Source: an uncultured Lachnospiraceae bacterium
GTDB lineage: Bacteria; Bacillota; Clostridia; Lachnospirales; Lachnospiraceae
Assembly: GCA_948665105.1 (NCBI GenBank)
Contig: CAPNGW010000075.1
Location: forward strand, 1-9,502
DNA length: 9,502 nt
Direction: 5' to 3'
The notes beneath the pieces were generated by a model. That model did not search any database. It saw only the letters and a list, made by a program, of their open reading frames with translations, and was not told where the DNA came from. Positions 1 to 5,506 of the stretch are shown piece by piece (the stretch's first letter is position 1; every line of letters begins with the position of its first letter). Made by a program: the position numbers and the translations under genes.

Positions 1-1207
1 CCAGAGGATCCTCCATGCTGGCAAGGGCATCGACTGTCTGCATAAAAGCTTCCTTGGCACTGTCCCCGCCGGCAGCAAATTTCGCGGCCAGCTCGTCCGC
101 ATCCAGTCCAATCCCTTCAAAACCCTCTTTTGTGATGTCAGAGCCATCCACCACGCGGACAGCCATCTCCTCCACAGCCTGACCGATTTTGTCAAAATTC
201 CAGGCTCCTGTTTCAGCGCCTTTTTCAAAAATATTGAACATGTCGTCGGCATCCAATCCAACCTTGGCAAACTGCTCTGAATACGCCGATATACCCTCCA
301 TCAGCTCCCCGGAATCATTAAGGCCATTTCGTGCACCGGCGGCAATAAGGCCCATGGCCTTATCCCCGGATATGCCAAAATTCTCCACCATCGCCTGAGC
401 AGCTTTTGTAGATTCCGCTATATCACACCCAAACACATCTTTAAGGACAAAGGCGGATTCCGTGACGTTCTTAAGCTCGGCATCGCTTATGTCACCCAGG
501 CTCTTTGTAACCTCAGCCATGGCATATCCGATATCGTCAAAGCTTTCGCCATAGTTATTTTTATAGATATCCTCCAGGACATTTTGGTAGCGCTCAGTTT
601 CCTCCTTTCCCTTCCCCGTGCTTAACAGGAACTGGTTCATGGCCTTGTCCATGGACACAGCGCTGTTGACTGCCTGCATACTGACATCTTTCACCGCTGT
701 ACCAGTTTTGAGCATCGCGGAGCCTATGGCCTTCGCCGTATCGGCAAAGACGCCCTTGATGGTAGGGCCATGCTTTTCTTTCACCTCTGTATCAGTTTTA
801 TTCATTGCGGAGTCTATAGCTTTCTCCGTATCGGTAAAAACGCCCTTGATGGTTGATCCATTTTCTTTCATCGCTGTGCCGGCTTTAAGCATTACAGCGC
901 CTATGGCTTTCACCGTACCAGAAAAAATTCCCTTGATGACAGGGCCATGCTTTCTTACAAAATCAACCATTCTCTGCCAGGCAGAGTTGTCGGACTTTAC
1001 CTGCTGTTCATTCTGCTGCTGATGATAATCGGTAACATCCTTTTTTACTTCCTTCTTTGCCTTAGCGGACTGCTCCTCGATGCTTTCCGATTTATCTGCA
1101 GTCTTTTTTGCAGACTGCTCCACCTTTTTCTGCGCAGACTTCAAATCTTCCTCAAGTTTGCTGTCATCTACTCGTATTTCGTATAAATCTTTATCTTCTT
1201 CTGCCAT
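1..1207 (-). CDS. Phage tail tape measure protein, TP901 family (N-terminal 402 residues; 3' end outside window)
   Basis: Sets the length of a siphophage tail and fills the tube lumen before ejection. The visible part opens with MAEEDKDLYEIRVDDSKLEE. A charged, Lys/Glu/Gln-rich coiled-coil-like segment follows (about residues 15-72), then three 29-30-residue imperfect repeats (87-174). From about residue 178 comes the conserved PhageMin_Tail core: SAVSMDKAMNQFLLSTGKG, then DIGYAMAEVTKSLGD, DVFGCDIAESTKAAQAM and ELMEGISAYSEQFAKVGLDA. These phrases are typical of TP901-type tape measures. The start at 1207 is fixed by AGGTGA five bases upstream and an 18-nt gap after the Gp15 gene. The frame is open to the left edge, so full length is unknown. 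Position after tube, chaperone and Gp15 genes supports the call. Confidence 0.93.
   Translation of the reverse strand, partial: MAEEDKDLYEIRVDDSKLEEDLKSAQKKVEQSAKKTADKSESIEEQSAKAKKEVKKDVTDYHQQQNEQQVKSDNSAWQRMVDFVRKHGPVIKGIFSGTVKAIGAVMLKAGTAMKENGSTIKGVFTDTEKAIDSAMNKTDTEVKEKHGPTIKGVFADTAKAIGSAMLKTGTAVKDVSMQAVNSAVSMDKAMNQFLLSTGKGKEETERYQNVLEDIYKNNYGESFDDIGYAMAEVTKSLGDISDAELKNVTESAFVLKDVFGCDIAESTKAAQAMVENFGISGDKAMGLIAAGARNGLNDSGELMEGISAYSEQFAKVGLDADDMFNIFEKGAETGAWNFDKIGQAVEEMAVRVVDGSDITKEGFEGIGLDADELAAKFAAGGDSAKEAFMQTVDALASMEDPL
686..949 (-). repeat. Three tandem 29-30-residue repeats inside the tape measure gene
   Basis: Residues 87-115, 116-145 and 146-174 of the tape measure protein repeat the pattern hGPTIKGVFxDTxKAIxSAM followed by xKTGTAVKE. 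The underlying DNA repeats with a period of 90 then 87 bp: the plus-strand string CCTTGAT recurs at 754, 844 and 931. Copies 2 and 3 are closer to each other than to copy 1. The repeats sit between the coiled-coil N terminus and the conserved core. Confidence 0.85.
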
Positions 1208-1225
1208 ATATATCACCTGCCTTTA

Positions 1226-1825
1226 TCATGTTCCCGCCGCCCTTTCCAAGGTATAAAACAGTGTATCCAGTCCCTTCTGTCCCCCCTGCCCCTTCACCGG
1301 AAGGGCATAATGGGCCTTTAACTGCAGGATGTTCTGGCGTTCCTTCCAGTTATGTTTCGTGGGTTCCGGAACCTCCATGGCGCGGATTCGCATAACCTCT
1401 TTCAATTTTGTATTCTCCGGAAGACCGTCCAGAAGGTCACAGAACCGGCGCCACTCCAGACGTCCCCGCTCCTTTAAGAGGTCCATGTCGTAGGCCTGCT
1501 TAAAGGAAGCATAGATATAATCACTGTCTTCCTCAAAATCCATCAGCTTCCTGGGTGGTCCGGTCTGTGGCCGTTGTGGGAGCTGAATTCGTTGCTTTGT
1601 AATCTCCTCCAGAAGCCTCGCCTTATCTGCATCCGACAGGAGCCAGACCTTAAACGCGGAAATGACCAGCATCTTCAGCGCCTGTCTGACCTTTTCTGCC
1701 ACGTCCAGAGCCTCCTCCCCGTACAACCGCTGTACGAGAAGGACGGTATCGTATGAAGTGTCCACACGATACCGCCGCCCCTTGTAATGCACATGCTTTC
1801 CGGAGTAATCCAGAAGCGCTCCCAT
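1226..1825 (-). CDS. Phage Gp15-family tail protein
   Basis: 199 residues. Recognised as the bacteriophage Gp15 family (named from memory): N-terminal MGALLDYSGKHVHYKGRRYR, then YDTVLLVQRLYGEEALDVAE (about 25-44), and a conserved C-terminal half with DFEEDSDYIYASFKQAYDMD (96-115), LEWRRFCDLLDGLPENTKL and MRIRAMEVP. In related siphophages this gene lies between the tail chaperone and the tape measure, as here, and is thought to act in tail assembly; its exact role is not settled. The frame extends upstream to 1915, but the start at 1825 has AGGTGA four bases before it and begins four bases after the previous stop. The longer reading would overlap the chaperone gene by about 86 nt. Confidence 0.85.
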   Translation of the reverse strand: MGALLDYSGKHVHYKGRRYRVDTSYDTVLLVQRLYGEEALDVAEKVRQALKMLVISAFKVWLLSDADKARLLEEITKQRIQLPQRPQTGPPRKLMDFEEDSDYIYASFKQAYDMDLLKERGRLEWRRFCDLLDGLPENTKLKEVMRIRAMEVPEPTKHNWKERQNILQLKAHYALPVKGQGGQKGLDTLFYTLERAAGT

Positions 1826-1829
1826 CTTA

Positions 1830-2276
1830 TCACCTTTCAAACAGCTTATTTCTGCGCTGTTTCCGGTTATACTTTGATAGGATCTCCTTCTTGTTATCTT
1901 TGGCAATCCTCCCACATTGGGGAATCACCACATCCGTAATAAACGGCACTACCTCTTTACACATTTCAACATAACCTTCCTGGTAAAACTCCACAATCGT
2001 CCTGGTATCCTGGGCTCCAAACACAGCCTCCAGCATGTCCACAACAGTGTTTCCCAGCACTTCTACACCCTGTGTAAGCTCCTGGGTGGAAGAGGCAGCG
2101 TCCACCTTTTGTAGGTCCTGAAGAGCTCTCACAAGAGCCACATGCTTATTCTTAAGCTTCCTTACCATGCTGTCTGCATCCAGAGCCACATGGAGGGTGT
2201 GGACGACGGTACCGTCGTCCTCAACCAGCTGGAACTCCTCCTCATATGATTTTTTTCTTTTTGCCTGATATGCCAT
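1830..2276 (-). CDS. Putative tail assembly chaperone
   Basis: 148 residues, mostly charged and helical, with no membrane segment. It opens MAYQAKRKKSYEEEFQLVED, has a helical middle (KLKNKHVALVRALQDLQKVD) and a basic tail (KYNRKQRRNKLFER). Position between the tail tube and Gp15 genes matches gpG-type tail chaperones, which coat the tape measure before tube polymerisation. The assignment rests on position and size rather than on a diagnostic motif. A GTG at 2282 would add two residues, but AGGAGG lies only two bases from it and eight from the ATG at 2276, so the ATG is preferred. No convincing slippery heptamer is visible near the 3' end; Gp15 has its own ribosome binding site. Confidence 0.65.
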   Translation of the reverse strand: MAYQAKRKKSYEEEFQLVEDDGTVVHTLHVALDADSMVRKLKNKHVALVRALQDLQKVDAASSTQELTQGVEVLGNTVVDMLEAVFGAQDTRTIVEFYQEGYVEMCKEVVPFITDVVIPQCGRIAKDNKKEILSKYNRKQRRNKLFER

Positions 2277-2332
2277 TGACACGGCCTCCTTATCTTATTC
2301 CGTTATTTTACACCGCTCTTCCAGGCAGCCGC

Positions 2333-2806
2333 CTAAATCTGGGTTTCTTCTGTAGTAATGCTGGGTCTGCCATTGCCGTGTATGGTAACCGTCAGCGCGT
2401 TGGGCTGGTTGCTGTCCCCATACGCCGGTGTGATGTTGGCCAGGGTCACCGGCCAGATAATGGACTTTGCACCTTTTGTCAGCTTCAGGTGGGTTTTACG
2501 TGCGCTTCCCAGACCAAACAGCACCTTATCCGACATCAGATAATCGCAGGCCTCATCACCGGGCTTAACATCTCCCGTCAATGTAAGGGTAAGCTGGGCG
2601 CCGGTAACCTCTGTACTCCCGTATCCCATATCTGCATAATAGCTGGCCTGATAAAGCACTTCATTTAAGCCCTGGCTCATGTTCTTTGTCAATGCTGCGA
2701 TGGACGCCCAGGTGGCCGTTTCCGCCTCCGGGGTTGTGTTGATAAATCCTTCTGTTTCATAGTTAATCTCCGGGGTAATTGTGTTCTTCGGTAATACTTC
2801 TGTCAT
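2333..2806 (-). CDS. Phage major tail (tail tube) protein
   Basis: 157 residues. Tail tube subunits polymerise as stacked hexamers around the tape measure. The sequence shows the usual pattern: N-terminal MTEVLPKNTITPEINYETEG, then a helix-like ETATWASIAALTKNMSQGLN. Alternating beta-rich segments follow, including TEVTGAQLTLTLTGDVKPGD, ACDYLMSDKVLFGLG and KSIIWPVTLANITPAYGD. The C terminus NALTVTIHGNGRPSITTEE is typical of Firmicute tube proteins ending in a strand of the beta barrel. A GTG at 2815 is possible but lies too close to its AAAGGA; the ATG at 2806 has GGTGA five bases upstream, the same arrangement as the tape measure and Gp15 genes. It lies 18 nt after the tail terminator gene, and 56 nt separate it from the chaperone start. 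Confidence 0.85.
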   Translation of the reverse strand: MTEVLPKNTITPEINYETEGFINTTPEAETATWASIAALTKNMSQGLNEVLYQASYYADMGYGSTEVTGAQLTLTLTGDVKPGDEACDYLMSDKVLFGLGSARKTHLKLTKGAKSIIWPVTLANITPAYGDSNQPNALTVTIHGNGRPSITTEETQI

Positions 2807-2824
2807 TTTCTTCACCGTTCCTTT

Positions 2825-3214
2825 CTAAAAATATACTTTGCAATTCAGAATGCAGGAATAATGGTACATACCATTTTCATCCCTGTTGATTTTGCCGGTT
2901 TCTTTTACAGTGACGGTATCCAGCCAGGCAAAGGTCTCTCCCTGGGGATACTCTTTCAGCCTCTGATAATAATTGCAGATATCGCTTAACTGCTCCAGGC
3001 ATCTGCACGGGTCTGTATTTTGGCACAGGAGCCGTACAGGAAATGTCCACAAAGCGCTCTTGTCGTAGTACGTTGTATCCGTGAATACGGAGCCCAGCTC
3101 TGCATACAGGCTGTTCTCGCCGGGTAATTCTTGTAAGGATATTCCCGTGTCCAGATTACAGTGCTCCTCTGCTGTTTTGATAAACAGCTTCATAAACTCC
3201 ATCTGCGGTGTCAT
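2825..3214 (-). CDS. Tail terminator / minor capsid 3-like protein
   Basis: 129 residues, starting MTPQMEFMKLFIKTAEEHCN. The layout resembles the Minor_capsid_3 family of A118-like phages: an N-terminal helix, then SLQELPGENSLYAELGS, a beta-rich middle (ALWTFPVRLLCQNTD), a helix (CRCLEQLSDICNYYQRL) and a C-terminal strand pair (SCILNCKVYF). The family lies directly before the tail tube gene and corresponds to the tail terminator, which caps the tube at the head-proximal end. AAAGGAG eight bases before the ATG at 3214 fixes the start. The frame is open upstream to a GTG at 3322, but that start has a poor binding site and the extra 36 residues look unlike the family. It is the first gene of the tail module; normal neighbours (minor capsid 1 and 2, capsid) are missing. 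Confidence 0.65.
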   Translation of the reverse strand: MTPQMEFMKLFIKTAEEHCNLDTGISLQELPGENSLYAELGSVFTDTTYYDKSALWTFPVRLLCQNTDPCRCLEQLSDICNYYQRLKEYPQGETFAWLDTVTVKETGKINRDENGMYHYSCILNCKVYF

Positions 3215-3459
3215 TATCTCAACTCCTTTCGTACGGCGGCTTTTTGTACTTTCCTCCAGCGCCTGATTTTCCAATGTTGTAAGCCCCGCTTTATTGGCCG
3301 CTTTTACCTTGGGGATAGCCACAGCCTTTCCTTTATTCTTTTCACCTTTCCTCCTTTCTCCATAGTCTTTTGCGAGGTCACTTCCACTGGTTCCGTAGTT
3401 TTACGACTTCGGGCGGTCAAATTTGTGTATAATTTGCGTGCGCTTCCACAGCGGAGCGT
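3215..3459. other. Intergenic stretch upstream of the tail genes; no convincing gene
   Basis: On the minus strand an AAAGGAGGAAAG is followed by GTG at 3343, but that frame stops after 13 codons. Another frame runs open into the tail terminator gene without a good start. The minus strand has TTGACC (3420-3415), 17 bases, then a poor TACGGA (3397-3392). This could be an activator-dependent late promoter, as expected downstream of an ArpU-type regulator, but it is weak. A short imperfect hairpin (CGCTCC pairing with GGAAGCG) lies near 3440-3460. The segment may contain the scar of the lost head genes. Confidence 0.5.
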
Positions 3460-3506
3460 TTTTTATATCATAGGCAAGTTCAGAGAACTGTCCTATGATA
3501 TAAAAA
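3460..3506. repeat. 47-bp near-perfect palindrome
   Basis: Arms at 3460-3474 (TTTTTATATCATAGG) and 3492-3506 are exact reverse complements over 15 bp. Two mismatched positions follow, then five more pairs (AGTTC with GAACT) around the 3-base centre AGA at 3482-3484. In total 20 of 22 positions pair. It abuts the next hairpin at 3507. It carries no T-run suited to termination by itself. It could be a dispersed repeat, a binding site for a dimeric protein, or a deletion junction. Confidence 0.9.
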
Positions 3507-3530
3507 GGACGCCTGGTTTTCCAGGCGTCC
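3502..3530 (-). terminator. Rho-independent terminator (minus strand)
   Basis: A perfect 10-bp GC-rich stem, GGACGCCTGG (3507-3516) and CCAGGCGTCC (3521-3530), with a 4-base loop. On the minus strand the stem is followed directly by five T (3506-3502). It lies 62 nt after the stop of the ArpU-like gene, so it would end the early leftward transcript and insulate the tail genes from it. On the plus strand there is no T-run. Confidence 0.85.
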
Positions 3531-3551
3531 TGATTACCCTAACTAAGAGGG

Positions 3552-3579
3552 AAAAAGCAAATCTGTTTTATCTGCTTTT
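3552..3579 (-). terminator. Weak AT-rich terminator-like hairpin (minus strand)
   Basis: On the minus strand AAAAGCA (3579-3573) pairs with TGCTTTT (3558-3552), with further partial pairing inside. It starts 13 nt after the ArpU-like stop codon. The stem is AT-rich, so alone it would be weak; it may back up the strong terminator that follows. Confidence 0.4.
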
Positions 3580-3591
3580 CTACAGTTTATA

Positions 3592-4020
3592 CTATACCAC
3601 ATCTGCCACGGGCATTGCGGGCAAGTTTTTAGACTGTACATAATCATAGAATCTCCTGGAGGCTGTCCGCCTGTCCATATGTAGTGTCTCGCCTATCTCA
3701 TACCATCCCAAATCATTAATCACCCTAAACTGAATGATGTCGCATTCCGGATACGGAGCCTCACCGATGAACTCGTCTATCATCTCCCGGTCCTGCTGAA
3801 TCCTTTGTTTACAGAGCTCTATCTCCTGTTCAATCCTATCCTTCTCCTCCACGTACCATTCAGAGAAGTCTTTTCCTTTGGAACCCCTGGAGCCTTTGGG
3901 CATGTCTGATATAATGTTCTTCTTGTATGGGTTAAAATTCTCAAGGCTTTCCAGTTCCAAATATAACGATTTCAATTTGTTTGTGTTTCTCTGTACCGAA
4001 AACAAATCATATACTGTCAA
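3592..4020 (-). CDS. ArpU/RinA-like phage late transcription regulator
   Basis: 142 residues. The N-terminal half is a long charged helix region (LKSLYLELESLENFNPYKKN; EEKDRIEQEIELCKQRIQQD at about 58-77). The C-terminal part holds a sigma-70 region-4-like helix-turn-helix, FRVINDLGWYEIGETLHMDR then RTASRRFYDYVQ (about 98-129). This is the plan of the ArpU/RinA/DUF1492 regulators that activate late gene transcription just upstream of the packaging genes in Firmicute phages. The start is TTG at 4020, seven bases after AGGAGG; no ATG fits. It is the second gene of the leftward unit, 21 nt after the 70-residue gene, and is followed by two terminators. Inference: it activates the tail operon from the segment between 3215 and 3506. 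Confidence 0.75.
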   Translation of the reverse strand: MTVYDLFSVQRNTNKLKSLYLELESLENFNPYKKNIISDMPKGSRGSKGKDFSEWYVEEKDRIEQEIELCKQRIQQDREMIDEFIGEAPYPECDIIQFRVINDLGWYEIGETLHMDRRTASRRFYDYVQSKNLPAMPVADVV

Positions 4021-4041
4021 AGCTATTCCTCCTCTCTGTTT

Positions 4042-4254
4042 TCACAGCTTTTCCTCTTCCTGCTTCCTGATGGCATTTCGTCCTCTCTTTATCGGAACCA
4101 GCTTATTTACGCCAGGGCCATAATTCTTTACCCACTCATATTTCCGATACCGCTGGCACACGCGGTTCCATTCATCCCAAAACCCATCCGGCATAACTAT
4201 CTTCTGGTTTCCTACAGACTGTATAATGCCTGCCAATGCAATTGATTTTCCCAT
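4042..4254 (-). CDS. Small basic phage protein of unknown function
   Basis: 70 residues: MGKSIALAGIIQSVGNQKIV, then MPDGFWDEWNRVCQRYRKYE, and a very basic C terminus (KLVPIKRGRNAIRKQEEEKL). There is no membrane segment, signal peptide or known motif. The ATG at 4254 is chosen because GGGG lies eight bases upstream; an ATG two codons earlier (4260) is only two bases from it. It is the first gene behind the leftward promoter. In an ordinary prophage this slot is held by Cro or an antirepressor, but no helix-turn-helix is evident. The function is not known. Confidence 0.7.
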   Translation of the reverse strand: MGKSIALAGIIQSVGNQKIVMPDGFWDEWNRVCQRYRKYEWVKNYGPGVNKLVPIKRGRNAIRKQEEEKL

Positions 4255-4324
4255 ATCCATCACCCCTTTCCCTTCTGTGCATTCATCAACTGATTTTCGC
4301 CTTTCAAGAAAACTATCTTTTTTA

Positions 4325-4353
4325 TTGACTTTTAGAAGAAAATATTCTATTAT
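4325..4353 (+). promoter_or_regulatory. Candidate rightward promoter for the repressor (upstream option)
   Basis: TTGACT (4325-4330), 17 bases, TATTAT (4348-4353). Operator O1 lies in the spacer and O2 just past the expected start near 4360. The leader to the repressor ATG would be about 165 nt and would run against the leftward promoter at 4451-4479. Confidence 0.45.
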
Positions 4354-4376
4354 AATGGTAAGCAACAAAATATTCT
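4337..4376. promoter_or_regulatory. Operator pair O1-O2
   Basis: AGAAAATATTCT (4337-4348) and ACAAAATATTCT (4365-4376) match the palindrome AGAATATATTCT with one and two differences. They are 28 bp apart, start to start. They are probable binding sites of the XRE repressor. Confidence 0.65.
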
Positions 4377-4426
4377 TATGCAGTTTTTAAATTAGCGCTT
4401 ATGCGGCTGCTTTTAGGAAGTTTACG

Positions 4427-4470
4427 AGAATATTTTCTCTTTACTCCTCTACTATACGAGAATATATTCT
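4427..4470. promoter_or_regulatory. Operator pair O3-O4
   Basis: AGAATATTTTCT (4427-4438) and AGAATATATTCT (4459-4470); O4 is a perfect 12-bp palindrome. Both are preceded by ACG. They are 32 bp apart, about three helical turns. O4 fills the spacer of the leftward promoter and O3 lies just after its start point, so a bound dimer at either site should block it. Confidence 0.75.
4440..4468 (+). promoter_or_regulatory. Candidate rightward promoter for the repressor (near option)
   Basis: TTTACT (4440-4445), 17 bases, TATATT (4463-4468). It overlaps the leftward promoter and operator O4 and would give a leader of about 50 nt, a more usual switch geometry. The boxes are weaker than those of the upstream option. 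Confidence 0.4.
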
Positions 4471-4479
4471 TGCTGTCAA
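4451..4479 (-). promoter_or_regulatory. Strong leftward (lytic) promoter
   Basis: On the minus strand TTGACA (4479-4474), exactly 17 bases, then TATAGT (4456-4451). The -35 is consensus and the -10 has one change. The perfect operator O4 occupies the spacer. Transcription should begin near 4444 and read the 70-residue gene and the ArpU-like regulator. The leader is about 190 nt and holds no clear gene. Confidence 0.8.
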
Positions 4480-4523
4480 GTCTTTTTTCGAGATTTTTTT
4501 CTCCTACAGAAAGGAGCACCTGC

Positions 4524-4940
4524 ATGACACTTAAGGAGCGCATAAAGAAACTGGCCACTGAGCGTGGCATAAGCCTGCCAGAGTTAGAAGCAACCTTAGG
4601 CTTTGGAAACAGCACCATTGTAAAATGGGACAAGTCTGTTCCAAATGCTGAAAAGCTAAACGCTGTAGCAAAATATTTTGGAGTGAGCATGGATTATCTT
4701 CTCAATGGAGCTTCCCCGGAAGTACTCACAAAAAAAGATAATCGCGACATTGCCAAAAGATTGGAACGTACACTGTCTGACCTTGAAAACAGTCAGGAAG
4801 CTCTTATGTTTTCCGGGGAACCACTGGATGAAGAAACCAAGGAACTGCTCAAAGCCAGCTTAGAAAACAGCATTAGAATTGCCAAAATAAATGCCAAACA
4901 GAAATTTACGCCAAAGAAATACAAAACGAATAACGAATAG
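4524..4940 (+). CDS. XRE-family phage repressor (ImmR/CI-like)
   Basis: 138 residues. The N-terminal HTH_3 domain (about 3-61) includes LKERIKKLATERGISLPELE, then the recognition-helix area LGFGNSTIVKWDKSVPNAEK, and ends with VAKYFGVSMDYLLNG. The C-terminal part (about 73-127) is helical, RDIAKRLERTLSDLENSQEA through ELLKASLENSIRIAKI, a type common in Firmicute phage repressors, followed by a basic tail. There is no LexA-like S24 peptidase domain, so it would not self-cleave. The start at 4524 has AAAGGAG seven bases upstream. It probably binds the four palindromes in the region 4337-4470. The ImmA-like gene follows after 11 nt, so the pair is probably cotranscribed. Confidence 0.92.
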   Translation: MTLKERIKKLATERGISLPELEATLGFGNSTIVKWDKSVPNAEKLNAVAKYFGVSMDYLLNGASPEVLTKKDNRDIAKRLERTLSDLENSQEALMFSGEPLDEETKELLKASLENSIRIAKINAKQKFTPKKYKTNNE

Positions 4941-4951
4941 GATGTGATAGC

Positions 4952-5389
4952 TTGAATGTCAAAGATACCGTCTCGTCTTTGATAAAAAAATACGGTACAT
5001 CCAACCCGTTTGAACTGGCCGCCCACTTGAATATTTCCGTATTATTTGAAGAACTCGGGACAATAAGAGGATATTATAACAAACCGCTTCGAATGAAGCA
5101 GATACACATTAATTGCAATTTGGACAGGCATATACAAAAATATACCTGCGCTCATGAGCTTGGACATGCCGTTATACATCCAAAGGCTTCCACGCCGTTT
5201 TTGCGGTCCGAAACAGGATTATCTGTAGACAAAATGGAGATTGAAGCCGACACCTTTGCCGTCAATCTTTTGATTCCGGACGAAGTGATTTTGGAAAACT
5301 ACTGTCATACTGTAGAACAGCTTTCACGGGTTTTAGGATACGAAAAGGCCATGATAGAGCTCAGGCTGAAATCCTATCGAGACTTATAA
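4952..5389 (+). CDS. ImmA/IrrE-family metallopeptidase (antirepressor protease)
   Basis: 145 residues. The zinc site is plain: HELGH at 68-72 within TCAHELGHAVIHP, and the third ligand, probably Glu98, in MEIEADTFAVNLLIPDEV. The N terminus NPFELAAHLNISVLFEELG is also typical of the family. In ICEBs1 of Bacillus subtilis, ImmA cleaves the repressor ImmR after DNA damage. By analogy this protein would inactivate the adjacent XRE repressor, which has no protease domain of its own. The start is TTG at 4952; a GTG just upstream is cut off by a stop, and the next Met lies at residue 48. A hairpin terminator lies about 80 nt downstream. The catalytic residues are intact, which suggests the switch still works. 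Confidence 0.93.
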   Translation: MNVKDTVSSLIKKYGTSNPFELAAHLNISVLFEELGTIRGYYNKPLRMKQIHINCNLDRHIQKYTCAHELGHAVIHPKASTPFLRSETGLSVDKMEIEADTFAVNLLIPDEVILENYCHTVEQLSRVLGYEKAMIELRLKSYRDL

Positions 5390-5469
5390 GGCCTATGGCT
5401 CCGTGGATAAAACAAGAAAGAGAAAGAAACTGCCCAGGCAGTCATTGACACCTTAATAACATACCAATA

Positions 5470-5506
5470 AGAAGAACCGGCGCCTAGCGGCAGCCGGTTC
5501 TTCTTT
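5470..5506 (+). terminator. Terminator after the ImmA gene
   Basis: A perfect 12-bp stem, AGAAGAACCGGC (5470-5481) and GCCGGTTCTTCT (5493-5504), with an 11-base loop and a short T-rich end. It is close to symmetrical and could also stop transcripts coming from the right. It marks the boundary between the phage-derived block and the housekeeping operon. Confidence 0.8.

Larger units (their letters stand above)
1..5506. mobile_element. Headless siphophage-derived element (defective prophage or F-type tailocin), left part outside window
   Basis: Seen: an XRE repressor and ImmA peptidase read rightward; a 70-residue protein, an ArpU-like regulator and five tail morphogenesis genes read leftward. 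The first tail gene starts only about 1.2 kb from the lysogeny promoter. No integrase, replication, terminase, portal, protease or capsid gene is visible. Known: in A118/TP901-like siphophages the head genes lie between the late regulator and the tail genes, and the integrase lies near the repressor. Inference: the head module was lost, and the remainder is either a decayed prophage or a domesticated tail. The right limit is placed at the terminator after the ImmA gene. The true ends and attachment sites are not identified. Confidence 0.85.

Noticed and set aside
1826..1915. N-terminal extension of Gp15, or a programmed frameshift from the chaperone gene into Gp15
   Set aside because: Gp15 lies in the +1 frame relative to the chaperone, no clear slippery sequence is visible, and the start at 1825 has its own AGGTGA.
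3215..3322. 36-residue upstream extension of the tail terminator from GTG 3322
   Set aside because: Weak binding site, and the internal ATG at 3214 has AAAGGAG at proper spacing and gives the usual family length.
3161..3643. 160-codon plus-strand open frame across the palindrome and terminators
   Set aside because: It reads through two hairpins and the opposite strand of two phage genes, with no binding site or recognisable domain.
4376..4690. Minus-strand open frame covering the operator region and the repressor start
   Set aside because: It runs antisense through the repressor gene; the part after the leftward promoter lacks a start codon.
5400..5470. Short plus-strand frame ending KETAQAVIDTLITYQ, possibly a remnant of a phage gene such as an integrase
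   Set aside because: About 19 codons after a stop, with no start; too short to assign to any family.
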